Below are positions 7,444 through 16,429 of a DNA stretch of 64,000 nt, piece by piece. Below the pieces are notes generated by a model. The model searched no databases and was not told the DNA's origin. It saw nothing but the letters and a program-made list of their open reading frames with translations. The translations under genes and the position numbers were made by a program. Numbering within the stretch: the first letter of the stretch is position 1; each line of letters opens with the position of its first letter. The DNA lies in assembly GCA_943372515.1 (NCBI GenBank), contig CALRYY010000011.1, positions 9,150 to 73,149 on the forward strand. Direction: 5' to 3'. The stretch is from RAM1 sp943372515 (GTDB lineage Bacteria; Pseudomonadota; Gammaproteobacteria; Burkholderiales; Burkholderiaceae_C).

Positions 7444-9651
7444 TCAGGCAGGCGAGCCCAACGCACCGGCCTTGACGCGCTTCCACGCCGCCAGCTGGCG
7501 CATCAGCATCGGGATGGTGATGGCCACGCCCACCAATGTGACCGTCAACCCCGGCGCAATCAGCAGCAGGGCGGCCACGATGCACACCACCTGTTCCCAG
7601 CGTTTCATCTCCACCAGAAAGAAGCGGCTCAGCGCCGCCGCCAGCACCGTGATGCCAAACACGCAGCCCAAAAAGGTGACGGTGAAGTCAAACCAGGTAA
7701 AGCCCTTGGCCACCAGCAGCAATGAGGGCGAGAACACAAACACAAACGGCACCAGCACCTTGGCCATGCCCAGGCGGAACGCCGTGTTGCCGGTCTTGAA
7801 CGGGTCGCTGCCCGCCATGCCCGCGGCCGCATACGCCGCCAGCGCCACCGGGGGTGTGATGTCTGCCAGCACCCCGTAATAAAACACAAAGAAATGCGCC
7901 ACCAGCGGCTCGACACCCAGCTGCACCAGCGTGGGCGCGGCCACCGTCACCATGATGATGTAGTTGGCCGTGGTGGGGATGCCGCAGCCCATCAATATGC
8001 AGACCACGCCCGTCATGACCAGCGCGGCAAACAGCGTCAGGCCCTTGGTGCTGGCAAAATATTCCGGCACCACCACAGACAATGCGCCCGCACTGGTGGT
8101 GGCCCAGGTCGTGATGATGTAGCTGATCTTGAAGCCCACGCCCGTGAGCGTGACCACGCCGATCACAATGCCCACCGTGGCCGCTGCGGCGCCCACGGCC
8201 AGCGCGTATTTGGCGCCGGTTTCAAAGGCTTCCACCAGCACCGCATGCGGTATGCGCCCGGTAATGCCGGCCAGCTTCCAGCCGGCCAGCGCCAGGGCCA
8301 CACCCACGGTAAAGATGCCCAGCTTGATCCATTCGCTGCTGCTGCCCAGGTCGCCAAATGAAATGACGGCCAGCATGGCGTGCAGCACCACCAGCAAGAC
8401 CCAGTTTTTGGCGCTGTTGCCGCTGACCTGCGTGGTCAGGCCCACGATCATGCAGGACGTGATGCCGGTGAACGCGGCCAGGTAGGGCGTGCGGCCCGAC
8501 ACCAGCAAGCCGATCAGCAGCACCAGCGGAATCAGCGTGGGCCAGCGCTGGCGCAGGGATTCGCGCAGCTTGGGCATTTCTTCTTCGGTCAGGCCGCGCA
8601 GGCCGTAGCGCTTGGCCTCAAAGTGCACCTGCATGAACACGCCAAAGAAATGCATGAACGCCGGGATGATGGCCGCCGCAATGATTGTCTGGTACGAGAC
8701 GTTCAAAAATTCGATCATCAAAAACGCCGCCGCGCCCAGCACCGGCGGCGTGATCTGTCCGCCGGTGGACGACGCGGCCTCTACCGCGCCGGCAAATTCG
8801 CGCTTGTAGCCCACGCGGATCATGGCCGGGATGGTCAGCGACCCCACCGTCACCGCATTGGCCACTGACGAGCCGCTGAGCATGCCAAACATGGCCGAGC
8901 CAAACACACTGACCTTGGCCGGCCCGCCCGCATAGCGCCCGGCCACGCTGGACGCGATGTCCAGAAACAGCTGGCCCAGGCCGATACGCGTGGCCATCAC
9001 GCCAAACAGCACAAAGTGGAATACATAAGTGGCCACCACGCCCACCGCCACGCCATAAATGCCCTGGCTGGTGAGGTACTGGTGGTTGATCATCTGGCTC
9101 CAGCTGGCGCCCGCGTGCTTGAGCAGGCCCGGAAAGTACGAGCCAAACATCGCATACAGCGTGAAGCCGATGGCTATCAGCGGCAGCGGCCAGCCCATGG
9201 AGCGGCGCGTGGCCTCCAGCAGCGTCAAAAACAGGATGGAGCCAAACACCACGTCCGACAGGTCGGGGTTGCCCACGCGAAAGGCCAGGTCGGCAAACAC
9301 CCAGGGGATATACAGCACGCTGGCCGCGCAGGCCAGGCCCAGCAGCCAGTCCACCAGCGGCACGCCGCCGGGCGCCAGCAGGCCGGGCTTGCTGGGATGG
9401 TCATGTGCTTTCTTGCTGGCGGCAAACACCAGAAACACCAGGCCCAGCACAAAGGCCAGGTGCACGCCGCGGTGCGTGGTCTCGCGCAGCAGGCCAAAGC
9501 CGGCCGTGTAAAAGTGAAAGCACGACAGCGCGATCAGCAGCCACTTGATGATCTGGGTGGCTGGCGGCACCGAGGGGCGAAACCGCATCTCGGGGTCGAA
9601 TTTTTCTTCCAGCTCCTGGAGCTTCTTGTCGTCTAGCGTCGCTGCGGTCAT
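7444..9651 (-). CDS. TRAP transporter permease, fused small and large membrane subunits
   Basis: Integral inner-membrane component of a tripartite ATP-independent periplasmic (TRAP) transporter, ion-gradient driven. The 735-residue length and many hydrophobic segments show the DctQ-like and DctM-like parts fused in one chain, as is usual for TAXI-type systems. The DctM portion has typical blocks such as SGSSVANAVTVGSLTIP, ASSTGGQITPPVLGAAAFLM and MGCGIPTTANYI. It is the last gene of a minus-strand operon after a DadA-like dehydrogenase and a TAXI binding protein, and an 85-base gap with a GC-rich palindromic element separates it from the latter. Substrate unknown. Confidence 0.92.
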   Translation of the reverse strand: MTAATLDDKKLQELEEKFDPEMRFRPSVPPATQIIKWLLIALSCFHFYTAGFGLLRETTHRGVHLAFVLGLVFLVFAASKKAHDHPSKPGLLAPGGVPLVDWLLGLACAASVLYIPWVFADLAFRVGNPDLSDVVFGSILFLTLLEATRRSMGWPLPLIAIGFTLYAMFGSYFPGLLKHAGASWSQMINHQYLTSQGIYGVAVGVVATYVFHFVLFGVMATRIGLGQLFLDIASSVAGRYAGGPAKVSVFGSAMFGMLSGSSVANAVTVGSLTIPAMIRVGYKREFAGAVEAASSTGGQITPPVLGAAAFLMIEFLNVSYQTIIAAAIIPAFMHFFGVFMQVHFEAKRYGLRGLTEEEMPKLRESLRQRWPTLIPLVLLIGLLVSGRTPYLAAFTGITSCMIVGLTTQVSGNSAKNWVLLVVLHAMLAVISFGDLGSSSEWIKLGIFTVGVALALAGWKLAGITGRIPHAVLVEAFETGAKYALAVGAAAATVGIVIGVVTLTGVGFKISYIITTWATTSAGALSVVVPEYFASTKGLTLFAALVMTGVVCILMGCGIPTTANYIIMVTVAAPTLVQLGVEPLVAHFFVFYYGVLADITPPVALAAYAAAGMAGSDPFKTGNTAFRLGMAKVLVPFVFVFSPSLLLVAKGFTWFDFTVTFLGCVFGITVLAAALSRFFLVEMKRWEQVVCIVAALLLIAPGLTVTLVGVAITIPMLMRQLAAWKRVKAGALGSPA

Positions 9652-9696
9652 GAAGGGGGTGCGTTTTTATTCGAGGGCCCCCGTGGAACCGGCTTT

Positions 9697-9730
9697 GCCG
9701 GGCCACTGGGGGCGCCCCCTTGGGGGGGCG
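9697..9730 (-). repeat. GC-rich intergenic palindromic element, copy A
   Basis: Contains a perfect GGGGGCGCCCCC palindrome (9708-9719). It shares GCCGGGCC and GCCCCCTyGGGGGG blocks with the element at 24996-25033. It lies between the binding-protein and permease cistrons of the TRAP operon, in the same orientation relative to transcription as the other copy. Confidence 0.6.
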
Positions 9731-9736
9731 GGGGGG

Positions 9737-10690
9737 TTACTTCAACAGGCCCACTTCCTTGTAGAACTTTTCAGCGCCGGGGTGGTAGGGGATGCCCACG
9801 CCCTTGACGGCGTTTTCCTTGGTGATGAATTTGCCCTTGGCATGGCCGGCCTGCAGCGCCTTTTGCGCGGCGTCGCCAAACATGGCCTTGGTGATCTGGT
9901 AGACGGTTTCGGTGTCGACCTTGGCGTTGGTGACCATCTGCGCGCCCACGGCCAGCGTCTGCACGGCGGGCACGTCCTTGTAGGTGTTGGCGGCAATGGT
10001 GTCCACGGCAAAGTAGGGGTTGGCCATGCGCAGGCCGTCGGCCGACGTGCCCGTCAGCGGCACCAGCTCAATGCCCGTGCCACCCGATGCCAGCTCGGCA
10101 ATGGCGCCTGCCGGCGCGCCGCCCACAAAGAAGAACGCGTCCAGCGCGCCGTCTTTCAGCTTGTCGCCGGCCTGGTTGGGCTTGATGTATTCGGGCTTGA
10201 TGTCGGCCTCTTTCACGCCATAGGCGGCCAGCACCATGCGCGCGTTGATCAGCGTGCCCGAGCCTGGCTCGTCCAGCGCCACGCGCTTGCCCTTGAGGTC
10301 GGCCACGGTCTTGATGCCCGAGCCCTTCTTGACCACCAGGTGGATGCTTTCGGGGTACAGGTTGGCGATCATGCGCAGGTCGGTGACCTTGGGCTTGCCC
10401 TCAAAGGCGCCGGTGCCGGTAAAGGCCCAGGTGGCCACGTCAGACTGCGAGAAGCCGGCCTCCATGGCACCACTGGCCACGGCGTTCACGTTGGCCAGCG
10501 AGCCATTGCTGGCCTGTGCGGTGGCCACGATCTTGCCGGGCTGCGACACCGCGTTGGCGATCATGCCGCCCACGGGGTAGTAGGTGCCGGCGGTGCCGCC
10601 CGTGCCGATGCGAAAGAACTGCTGGGCCTGTGCGGCGCCGCTCAGTGCCACGGCGGCTACCAGGGCGGTTGCCAGATGCTTCAGTTTCAT
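9737..10690 (-). CDS. TAXI family TRAP transporter solute-binding protein
   Basis: Periplasmic binding protein that delivers solute to the fused TRAP permease. The ATG at 10690 has GGAGAACCCC directly upstream and gives 317 residues with a signal peptide ending near AAQA. FRIGTGGTAGTYYPVGG after the signal is the hallmark of the TAXI family, and FVGGAPAGAIAEL is another conserved block. The family includes glutamate/glutamine binders, but the ligand cannot be read here. The upstream DadA-like gene (69-base gap, same strand) suggests an amino-acid-related substrate. Confidence 0.93.
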   Translation of the reverse strand: MKLKHLATALVAAVALSGAAQAQQFFRIGTGGTAGTYYPVGGMIANAVSQPGKIVATAQASNGSLANVNAVASGAMEAGFSQSDVATWAFTGTGAFEGKPKVTDLRMIANLYPESIHLVVKKGSGIKTVADLKGKRVALDEPGSGTLINARMVLAAYGVKEADIKPEYIKPNQAGDKLKDGALDAFFFVGGAPAGAIAELASGGTGIELVPLTGTSADGLRMANPYFAVDTIAANTYKDVPAVQTLAVGAQMVTNAKVDTETVYQITKAMFGDAAQKALQAGHAKGKFITKENAVKGVGIPYHPGAEKFYKEVGLLK

Positions 10691-10759
10691 GGGGTTCTCC
10701 AAAAAGGTCCAAGGTTGGAATGCAGCCCTGCAGTACACCACAGCGGTGCGCAGTCTTGC

Positions 10760-12094
10760 CTAGTGAAAGCCCCATGCACGACGCGTGCCCGCTGCAGCGG
10801 GCCCTGCAGCAGCGGGGCTGAATACCGCGGCGTGTTCCTGCCGCAGCTGCGCTGCAATGCGCTGCGCGCTGCCAAACGCCAGCGTGAAGCCCAGGGCACC
10901 ATGCCCGGTGTTGAACAGCAGGTTGCGTGGCGCACCGGGCAGCGCGCCCATCACCGGCAGACCGGTGGGCGTGGCCGGGCGCAGGCCGGCCCAGGGCTGC
11001 ACGTCGTCGTAACCAGCCGCCTGCGCAAACACATCGCGCGCCGTGGCCACCAGGGATTCAATGCGCGCGGCAGGGATGCTGGTGCTGTCACCCACCAGCT
11101 CGGCCATGCCGGCCACGCGCAGGCGGTTGCCAATGCGGGCAAACACCACCTTGCGTGCGGCGTCGGTCACGTTCACGCGCGGGGCGTGGCCGGCCACCGG
11201 GCTCGCTTCCACCGTGATGCTGTAGCCCTTGAGCGGGTACACCGGCACATCCAGCCCCAGTGGGCGCGCCAGCCGGTGCGACGCGCTGCCCAGCGCCACC
11301 ACAAAGGCATCCGCCTCCAGCAGGCCCTGCGGCGTTTCAGCCGCCACCACGCGGTGGCCGTCCGGCACCAGCCGGGTCACAGCGGTGTCAAACACAAAGC
11401 GCACGCCGCGCGCCTGCAGCAGGCGTTGCAGCGCCAGGCAGACCTTGTAGCAGTCTGCTGCGCATTCGCCGGGGGTGTAGATGGCGCCGGCAAAGCGCGG
11501 CGCGTTATGGGTGGCGTAGTGGGCCAGCGCAGGCTCCACGCCCACGGTTTCGGCGGGCGACAGTGCGTGCTGCACGCTGCCCAGCGCATGCTGCAGGTCC
11601 ATCTGCCGGCGCGCCGCCGCAAACGCGGCAACGTCGGTGTACAGCACCAGCTTGCCGGTGGCAGAAAAGTCGCAGTCCAGCCGATCTTCGCTCAACAGCT
11701 GTTCAAAGCCCGCGCGGCTTTGCGCGGCCAGCGCCAGCAGCGCCGCCGTGGTGCGCTGCGACACACCCGCGCGGCACGCCGCCAGAAAGCGCAGGCCCCA
11801 GGCCCACTGGTGCGGGTCAATCTGCAGCTTCAGCTTCAGCGGCGAATCGGCCGACAGCAGCAGCTTGGGCAACTGGCGCCAGATGGCGGGGTCGGCCAGC
11901 GGCTGCACGTACGAATAGCTCAGCTGCGCGCCATTGGCCGCGCTGGCGCCGGCGCCGGCCTGTGCGCGGTCCACCACGGTCACTGCAAAGCCGTCGCGCT
12001 GCAATTGCCAGGCAGTGGCCAGGCCGACGATGCCGGCGCCCAGCACGCACACATGCTGGGGGCTTTTTCGGGGTGTTTGAGAGGGCAGGTTCAT
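10760..12094 (-). CDS. dadA: D-amino acid dehydrogenase-like FAD oxidoreductase
   Basis: Predicted to oxidise D-amino acids to 2-oxo acids and ammonia, passing electrons to the respiratory chain. The 444-residue product has an N-terminal Rossmann dinucleotide site GAGIVG (residues 19-24) ending at an acidic residue about 20 positions later, then GASAANGAQLSYSYVQPLAD, a DadA/DAO-family signature. A C-terminal glycine-rich FAD segment contains PTGLPVMGALPG and NTGHGALGFTLAFGSA. It is the first gene of a probable operon with the TAXI TRAP transporter. It is longer than DadA of alanine catabolism by a short N-terminal extension, so the true substrate may differ. Confidence 0.85.
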   Translation of the reverse strand: MNLPSQTPRKSPQHVCVLGAGIVGLATAWQLQRDGFAVTVVDRAQAGAGASAANGAQLSYSYVQPLADPAIWRQLPKLLLSADSPLKLKLQIDPHQWAWGLRFLAACRAGVSQRTTAALLALAAQSRAGFEQLLSEDRLDCDFSATGKLVLYTDVAAFAAARRQMDLQHALGSVQHALSPAETVGVEPALAHYATHNAPRFAGAIYTPGECAADCYKVCLALQRLLQARGVRFVFDTAVTRLVPDGHRVVAAETPQGLLEADAFVVALGSASHRLARPLGLDVPVYPLKGYSITVEASPVAGHAPRVNVTDAARKVVFARIGNRLRVAGMAELVGDSTSIPAARIESLVATARDVFAQAAGYDDVQPWAGLRPATPTGLPVMGALPGAPRNLLFNTGHGALGFTLAFGSAQRIAAQLRQEHAAVFSPAAAGPAAAGTRRAWGFH

Positions 12095-12212
12095 GCCGCC
12101 AATCTAGACCGATGTGCCCCACCTGAACAATGCCAAACAGGCCATCGCCCATGCCTTGAACTCATGGGCGCGTCGGCAGGGCAGCAGGCTCGCCGCCTGA
12201 GGCCCAGCGCTT

Positions 12213-12638
12213 TTAGCGCCGACCCTTGGGCTCGATGGACGCGCTCCAGCGTTCGTCCCACTGGCCCTGGGCACCTTCCAGCTCGCGCCGCTCGCGTTTG
12301 GTGGGGCGGCCGTGCTCGATGCTCAGGGCCGGCTCGGGCGCATAGCGGCGCTGTTCGGCGGCCTGCTCGCGGGCCTTCACGCTCTCTGGGGTTTCCTCGT
12401 AAAGCTGCTGCGCCACCGGGGCGGGGCCGCGCGTGCCGCTTAAGGACCGCACCGTCACCGTGCGGGTCACCGGCCCCTGGCGCAGCGCCACCGTGTCGCC
12501 GGCCTTGACCTCGCGCGCGGGCTTCACGTCCAGGCCATTGACCTGCACGCGGCCCTTGTTGATTTCTTCAGTGGCCAGCGACCGCGTCTTGTAAAAGCGC
12601 GCGGCCCACAGCCATTTGTCGATTCGCAATTTGTCCAT
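12213..12638 (-). CDS. hslR: S4-domain RNA-binding heat-shock protein Hsp15
   Basis: Small RNA-binding protein that, in E. coli, rescues stalled 50S subunits carrying peptidyl-tRNA after heat stress. The S4 domain fills residues 3-65 (LRIDKWLWAARFYKTRSLA, then RVQVNGLDVKPAREVKAGD), followed by a basic C-terminal tail rich in Arg, Lys and Glu. The ATG shares its A with the stop codon of the upstream kinase gene (TAATG), so it appears to be the third cistron of the tctD-tctE unit. Confidence 0.92.
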   Translation of the reverse strand: MDKLRIDKWLWAARFYKTRSLATEEINKGRVQVNGLDVKPAREVKAGDTVALRQGPVTRTVTVRSLSGTRGPAPVAQQLYEETPESVKAREQAAEQRRYAPEPALSIEHGRPTKRERRELEGAQGQWDERWSASIEPKGRR

Positions 12639-14086
12639 TAACCCGGATTTTGCGCCGGTTCGGGGGCGCCCAGCGCAGCCAGAGGCAGCCGCACGGTCGC
12701 GTCCAGCCCGCTGACGCGGCCATGCGCTTCGCGGTTGTCCAGCGCAATGCTGCCGCCTAAGGCGGCGGTGATCTCGTGGCAGATGGCCAGGCCCAGGCCC
12801 GAGCCGCTGCGCACGTCGCCGGCTGAAAACGGCTGGAACAGCCGCGTGCGCAGGTCGGCGCTGATGCCCGGGCCGCTGTCGGCAATGGTCAGCGCGGCGT
12901 GGTGCGCATCGGCCACCACGCGCACCGACAGGCTGCAGCCCGCCGGCGTGTGCTTGATGGCGTTGTGCAGCAGGTTGCGCGACAGCTCGCGCAGCATCCA
13001 GTCGTGGGCACGCACCCGGGCCGGTACGGTGGCAATGTCAAAGTCGATGTCCTTGTCCGCCAGCAGGGGCGACAGGTCCAGCGCCACCGAGCGCACCACC
13101 TCGGCCAGGTCCATCACGTCGTCACCGGCCTGCTGGCGCAGCTGCTCCACCTTGGCCAGGGCCAGCATCTGGTTGGCCAGCTGCGTGGCGCGTTCCACCG
13201 TGGCGTTGATCTCGTCCAGCGCCTGGCGTGCGTCCACGTCGCCGCGCAGGGCCGACTGCACCTGGGTCTTCAGCACGGCAAGCGGCGTGCGCAGCTGGTG
13301 TGATGCATCGCGCACAAAGCGTTTCTGGTGGTCCAGCAGATGCTGCAGCCGCTCCATCACCTGGTTGGTGGCGTCCACCAGCGGCAGCAGCTCGCGCGGG
13401 GCATCGGGCGCCTCGATGCGGCTCAAGTCGCCTTCGGGGCGGGCCTGCAGCGCCGCGCTGATGCGCCGTACCGGCCGGGTGGCGCGCTGCACCACCACCA
13501 CGGCCACCAGCGCAATCACGGCCACCAGCACCGCCTGGCGCCACAGCGTGTCGATCAATATGCGCCGCGCCAGCGCTTCGCGCAGCTCCAGTGTCTCGGC
13601 CACCTGGATCACGGCCATGCCCCGGCCGTTGGCGCTGGCCACCGGCTGCAGCAGCACGGCCACGCGCACCGGCTCGTTGCGAAAGCGCGCGTCGTAAAAG
13701 TCCACCAGCGCAGCATAGGTGTTGCGGTCAGGCAGGGTGCCGCGCCACGCCGGCAGCTCGGCAAAGCCCGACACCATGTCGCCGCCCAGGGTCGACACTC
13801 GGTAGAACATGCGGCTTTGGTTGTCGGCTTCAAAAGCCTCCAGCGCGGCATAGGGCACGGTCACGCGCAAGCGGGCCGCGTCGTCATAGCCCTCTACATC
13901 CAGGAGCTCGCCGATGGATTTGGTGGACGCCAGCAGCGTGCGGTCGTAGGCTACGTTGACCGCGTCCAGTGCCTGGCGGTACAGGCTCACGGTGTTGATG
14001 AACACAAACAGGCCGATGGGCAGCAGGATGCCCAGCAGCAAGTAGCGCCTGAGGGATAGTGGCCTCGGCGTGGCCCGTTCGGTCAA
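12638..14086 (-). CDS. tctE: two-component sensor histidine kinase, TctE-like
   Basis: Membrane sensor that phosphorylates the TctD-like regulator; in Salmonella the pair controls tricarboxylate uptake. The 482-residue product has a membrane segment at about 15-35, a periplasmic sensor region and a second segment near 165-190. A HAMP-like linker and dimerisation box DASHQLRTPLAVL (His near residue 262) follow, then the ATPase with DSGPGIS and SGLGLAICHEI. The start is TTG at 14086, overlapping the regulator's stop (TTGA). It is translationally coupled on both sides and divergent from tctCBA, its likely target. Confidence 0.92.
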   Translation of the reverse strand: MTERATPRPLSLRRYLLLGILLPIGLFVFINTVSLYRQALDAVNVAYDRTLLASTKSIGELLDVEGYDDAARLRVTVPYAALEAFEADNQSRMFYRVSTLGGDMVSGFAELPAWRGTLPDRNTYAALVDFYDARFRNEPVRVAVLLQPVASANGRGMAVIQVAETLELREALARRILIDTLWRQAVLVAVIALVAVVVVQRATRPVRRISAALQARPEGDLSRIEAPDAPRELLPLVDATNQVMERLQHLLDHQKRFVRDASHQLRTPLAVLKTQVQSALRGDVDARQALDEINATVERATQLANQMLALAKVEQLRQQAGDDVMDLAEVVRSVALDLSPLLADKDIDFDIATVPARVRAHDWMLRELSRNLLHNAIKHTPAGCSLSVRVVADAHHAALTIADSGPGISADLRTRLFQPFSAGDVRSGSGLGLAICHEITAALGGSIALDNREAHGRVSGLDATVRLPLAALGAPEPAQNPG

Positions 14087-14766
14087 GCCGCCACCTTCAG
14101 CAGATACCCCAGCCCGCGCAAAGTCATGAGCGTCACGCCCGTGTGGGCCAGCTTCTTGCGCAGGCGGTACACCACCACCTCAATCGCTTCGTACTGCACG
14201 TCGGCCTCGCCGGGGAACACCAGCTCGAACAGCTTTTCCTTGGACACAGCGTGGCCCGGTTTGGCCATCACCGCGTGCATCAGCGCCAGCTCGCGCGGGG
14301 TCAGCTCCATGACCTGGTCGCGGTGGTACACGGCGCCGCTGTCGCGGTCGTAGCGCAGGGCGCCCACGCTCAAGGTGCTGGCTGTGGGGGCGGGGGCGGC
14401 CGCATCGCCACGGCGGCGCGCCAGCGCGCGCAGTCGGGCTTCCAGCTCGTCCAGGTCAAAGGGCTTGGGCAGGTAGTCGTCGGCCCCGGTGTTCAGGCCA
14501 ATGATGCGGTCGCCCACCGTGCCGCGCGCCGTCAGGATCAGCACCGGCGTCGTCAGGCCGCTACGGCGCGCCTGCTCCAGCACCTGCAGCCCGTCCAGGC
14601 CGGGCAGGGTCAGGTCCAGCATCACCACGTCGGGCAGGCTGCCCTGCCAGGCAGCCAGGGCCAGGCGGCCGTCGCCGCAGCAGGTCACGTCCATGCCGCG
14701 GCGGCTCAGCGTGCGCTGCAGCGTGGCCTGCATGGAGGGGTCGTCTTCAACCAGAAGCAGTTTCAT
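14083..14766 (-). CDS. tctD: OmpR-family response regulator, TctD-like
   Basis: DNA-binding response regulator of 227 residues. The receiver domain contains the acidic pocket LLVEDD at the N-terminus, the phospho-acceptor Asp in DVVMLDLTLPGLDG (about residue 51) and a Lys in YLPKPFDLDEL. The C-terminal winged helix (about 135-225) includes LTPRELALMHAVMAKPG and VVYRLRKKL. It is divergently transcribed from tctC with 103 bases between starts; direct GACAGCC repeats 11 bases apart in that gap are a plausible binding site. Confidence 0.94.
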   Translation of the reverse strand: MKLLLVEDDPSMQATLQRTLSRRGMDVTCCGDGRLALAAWQGSLPDVVMLDLTLPGLDGLQVLEQARRSGLTTPVLILTARGTVGDRIIGLNTGADDYLPKPFDLDELEARLRALARRRGDAAAPAPTASTLSVGALRYDRDSGAVYHRDQVMELTPRELALMHAVMAKPGHAVSKEKLFELVFPGEADVQYEAIEVVVYRLRKKLAHTGVTLMTLRGLGYLLKVAA

Positions 14767-14801
14767 GGACCCTGCACTTTAGTACTTTCCCCAATACGAC
14801 G

Positions 14802-14819
14802 GACAGCCGAATGACAGCC
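14802..14819. promoter_or_regulatory. candidate TctD-binding direct repeats
   Basis: GACAGCC occurs at 14802-14808 and again at 14813-14819, an 11-base (one helical turn) period typical of OmpR-family sites. It is centred in the tctD/tctC divergent region. A hairpin GGGGTT/AACCCC (14837-14855) lies just before the tctC ribosome site. Confidence 0.45.
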
Positions 14820-14869
14820 AGCGGGCGCATGATGGCGGGGTTGTAAAAAAACCCCAGGAGACCTTTCCC

Positions 14870-15826
14870 ATGCGTCGCGATACCTTCCTTAAATCCATGG
14901 CAGCACTGGCGGCCGCCGGTGCCCTGCCGCTGACCGCCCATGCGGCAGCCAACGTCAAGATGATGATCCCTGCCAACCCCGGTGGCGGCTGGGACACCAC
15001 AGGCCGCGCCCTGGGCAAGGCCCTGCAGGACGCCAAGGCGGCCGACAGCGTGACCTATGAAAACAAGGGCGGCGCCGCAGGCGCTTTGGGCCTGGCCCAG
15101 TTCCTCAACCAGAAGGGCGACCCGAACGCCATGATGGTGATGGGCGCCGTGATGCTGGGCGGCATCATCACCGGCCGCCAGCCGGTCACGCTCACGCAGT
15201 GCACGCCGCTGGCGCGCCTGACCAGCGAATACAACGTGTTCGTGCTGCCTGCCAATTCGCCGTTCAAGACCATGGCTGATGTGGTGGCCCAGCTCAAGAA
15301 GGACCCGGGCAGCGTCAAGTGGGGCGGCGGCTCGCGCGGCTCCACCGAGCACATTGCCGCGGCCATGATCGCCCGTGAAGTGGGCGTGGACCCGGCCAAG
15401 ATCAACTACGTGGCCTTCCGTGGGGGCGGCGAAGCCACCGCAGCCATCCTGGGCGGCAACGTCACGGTGGGCGGCAGCGGCTACAGCGAGTTTGCTGAAT
15501 ACATCACCAGCGGCAAGATGCGCGCCGTGGCCGTGACCTCGGGCACCCGGCTGAAGGGCACCGATGTGCCCACGCTGAAAGAGCAGGGCATCAATGTCGA
15601 GATCGGCAACTGGCGCGGCGTGTATGGCGCCCCCGGCATCACCGCCGCCCAGCGCAAGGAACTGATCGACCAGATCAGCAAGGCCATCAAGAGCAAGGCA
15701 TGGGCTGAAGCCCTGGAAAAGAACAACTGGACGCCCGCGGTCCTGACCGGCGACGCCTTTGGCGAGTTTGTGGACCGCGACTTTGCCAGCCTGCGTGCCA
15801 CGATGGTCAAGTCCGGCATGATCTGA
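14870..15826 (+). CDS. tctC: tripartite tricarboxylate transporter substrate-binding protein (Bug family)
   Basis: Periplasmic receptor for the TctAB membrane complex, normally binding citrate or other carboxylates. It has 318 residues with signal peptide MRRDTFLKSMAALAAAGALP and likely cleavage at AHA-A. Family hallmarks are MIPANPGGGWDTTGRAL and VTYENKGGAAGALGL. AGGAG precedes the ATG by 9 bases. It is the first gene of tctCBA and divergent from its regulators. Bug proteins bind diverse carboxylates and amino acids, so citrate is only the default guess. Confidence 0.94.
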   Translation: MRRDTFLKSMAALAAAGALPLTAHAAANVKMMIPANPGGGWDTTGRALGKALQDAKAADSVTYENKGGAAGALGLAQFLNQKGDPNAMMVMGAVMLGGIITGRQPVTLTQCTPLARLTSEYNVFVLPANSPFKTMADVVAQLKKDPGSVKWGGGSRGSTEHIAAAMIAREVGVDPAKINYVAFRGGGEATAAILGGNVTVGGSGYSEFAEYITSGKMRAVAVTSGTRLKGTDVPTLKEQGINVEIGNWRGVYGAPGITAAQRKELIDQISKAIKSKAWAEALEKNNWTPAVLTGDAFGEFVDRDFASLRATMVKSGMI

Positions 15827-15915
15827 CCTGCGTGCTGAGCCTGCCGCGCCGGCCCCTGACGGGCAGCGCGGCATTTTTCATTGGCCTCTTGCAACGGCAA
15901 AACAAGGCAAAAACC

Positions 15916-16428
15916 ATGACACAACAAGCCCTGAACCCGTGGCCGCAGACGCTGGTTGGCGCCGGCGTTCTGCTGATCGGCCTGGCCCTGGCCGCTGGTG
16001 CGGTCTCTATACCGGGTGACGCCGGCTACGGCGGCGTCGGCCCCAACTTTTTGCCCTGGGTGGTGGCGGTGGTGCTCACGCTGTGCGGTGCCATGATCAT
16101 CTGGGAAGCGCGCACCGGCGGCTTTCGCGAGATGGACGAACCCACGGGGGACGCAGCCTACTGGCCGGCGTTCATCTGGGTGTCGGCCGGCCTGCTGACC
16201 AATGCAGCGCTTATTACCACCCTGGGTTTCATCCTGAGCTGTACGCTGTGCTACGTGCTGGCGGTTCAGGGCCTGCGCCGCGCGGCGCACCAACCGGGCG
16301 CCAACAGCCCGCGCGCCTGGGCCACTGATGTGCTCACGGGCGCGCTGATCTCGGCGCCGGTGTTCTGGATGTTCACGCAGTTCCTTGCGATCAATTTGCC
16401 GGGCTTGACGTCCACGGGGTGGCTCTGA
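15916..16428 (+). CDS. tctB: tripartite tricarboxylate transporter small membrane subunit
   Basis: Small membrane subunit, about four predicted transmembrane segments in 170 residues, partner of TctA. The ATG at 15916 is preferred: the frame runs back to 15832, but those residues are unlike the family, and hydrophobic segment one (TLVGAGVLLIGLALAAGAVS) follows shortly after the chosen start. GVGPNFLPWVVAVVLTLCG is typical of TctB. It ends one base before the tctA start. Confidence 0.88.
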   Translation: MTQQALNPWPQTLVGAGVLLIGLALAAGAVSIPGDAGYGGVGPNFLPWVVAVVLTLCGAMIIWEARTGGFREMDEPTGDAAYWPAFIWVSAGLLTNAALITTLGFILSCTLCYVLAVQGLRRAAHQPGANSPRAWATDVLTGALISAPVFWMFTQFLAINLPGLTSTGWL

Positions 16429-16429
16429 C

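Noticed and set aside
9545..12508. 987-codon open frame on the plus strand
   Set aside because: It is antisense to the TRAP binding protein and dadA, has His/Arg/Gly-rich composition typical of a shadow frame in high-GC DNA, and shows no family motif.
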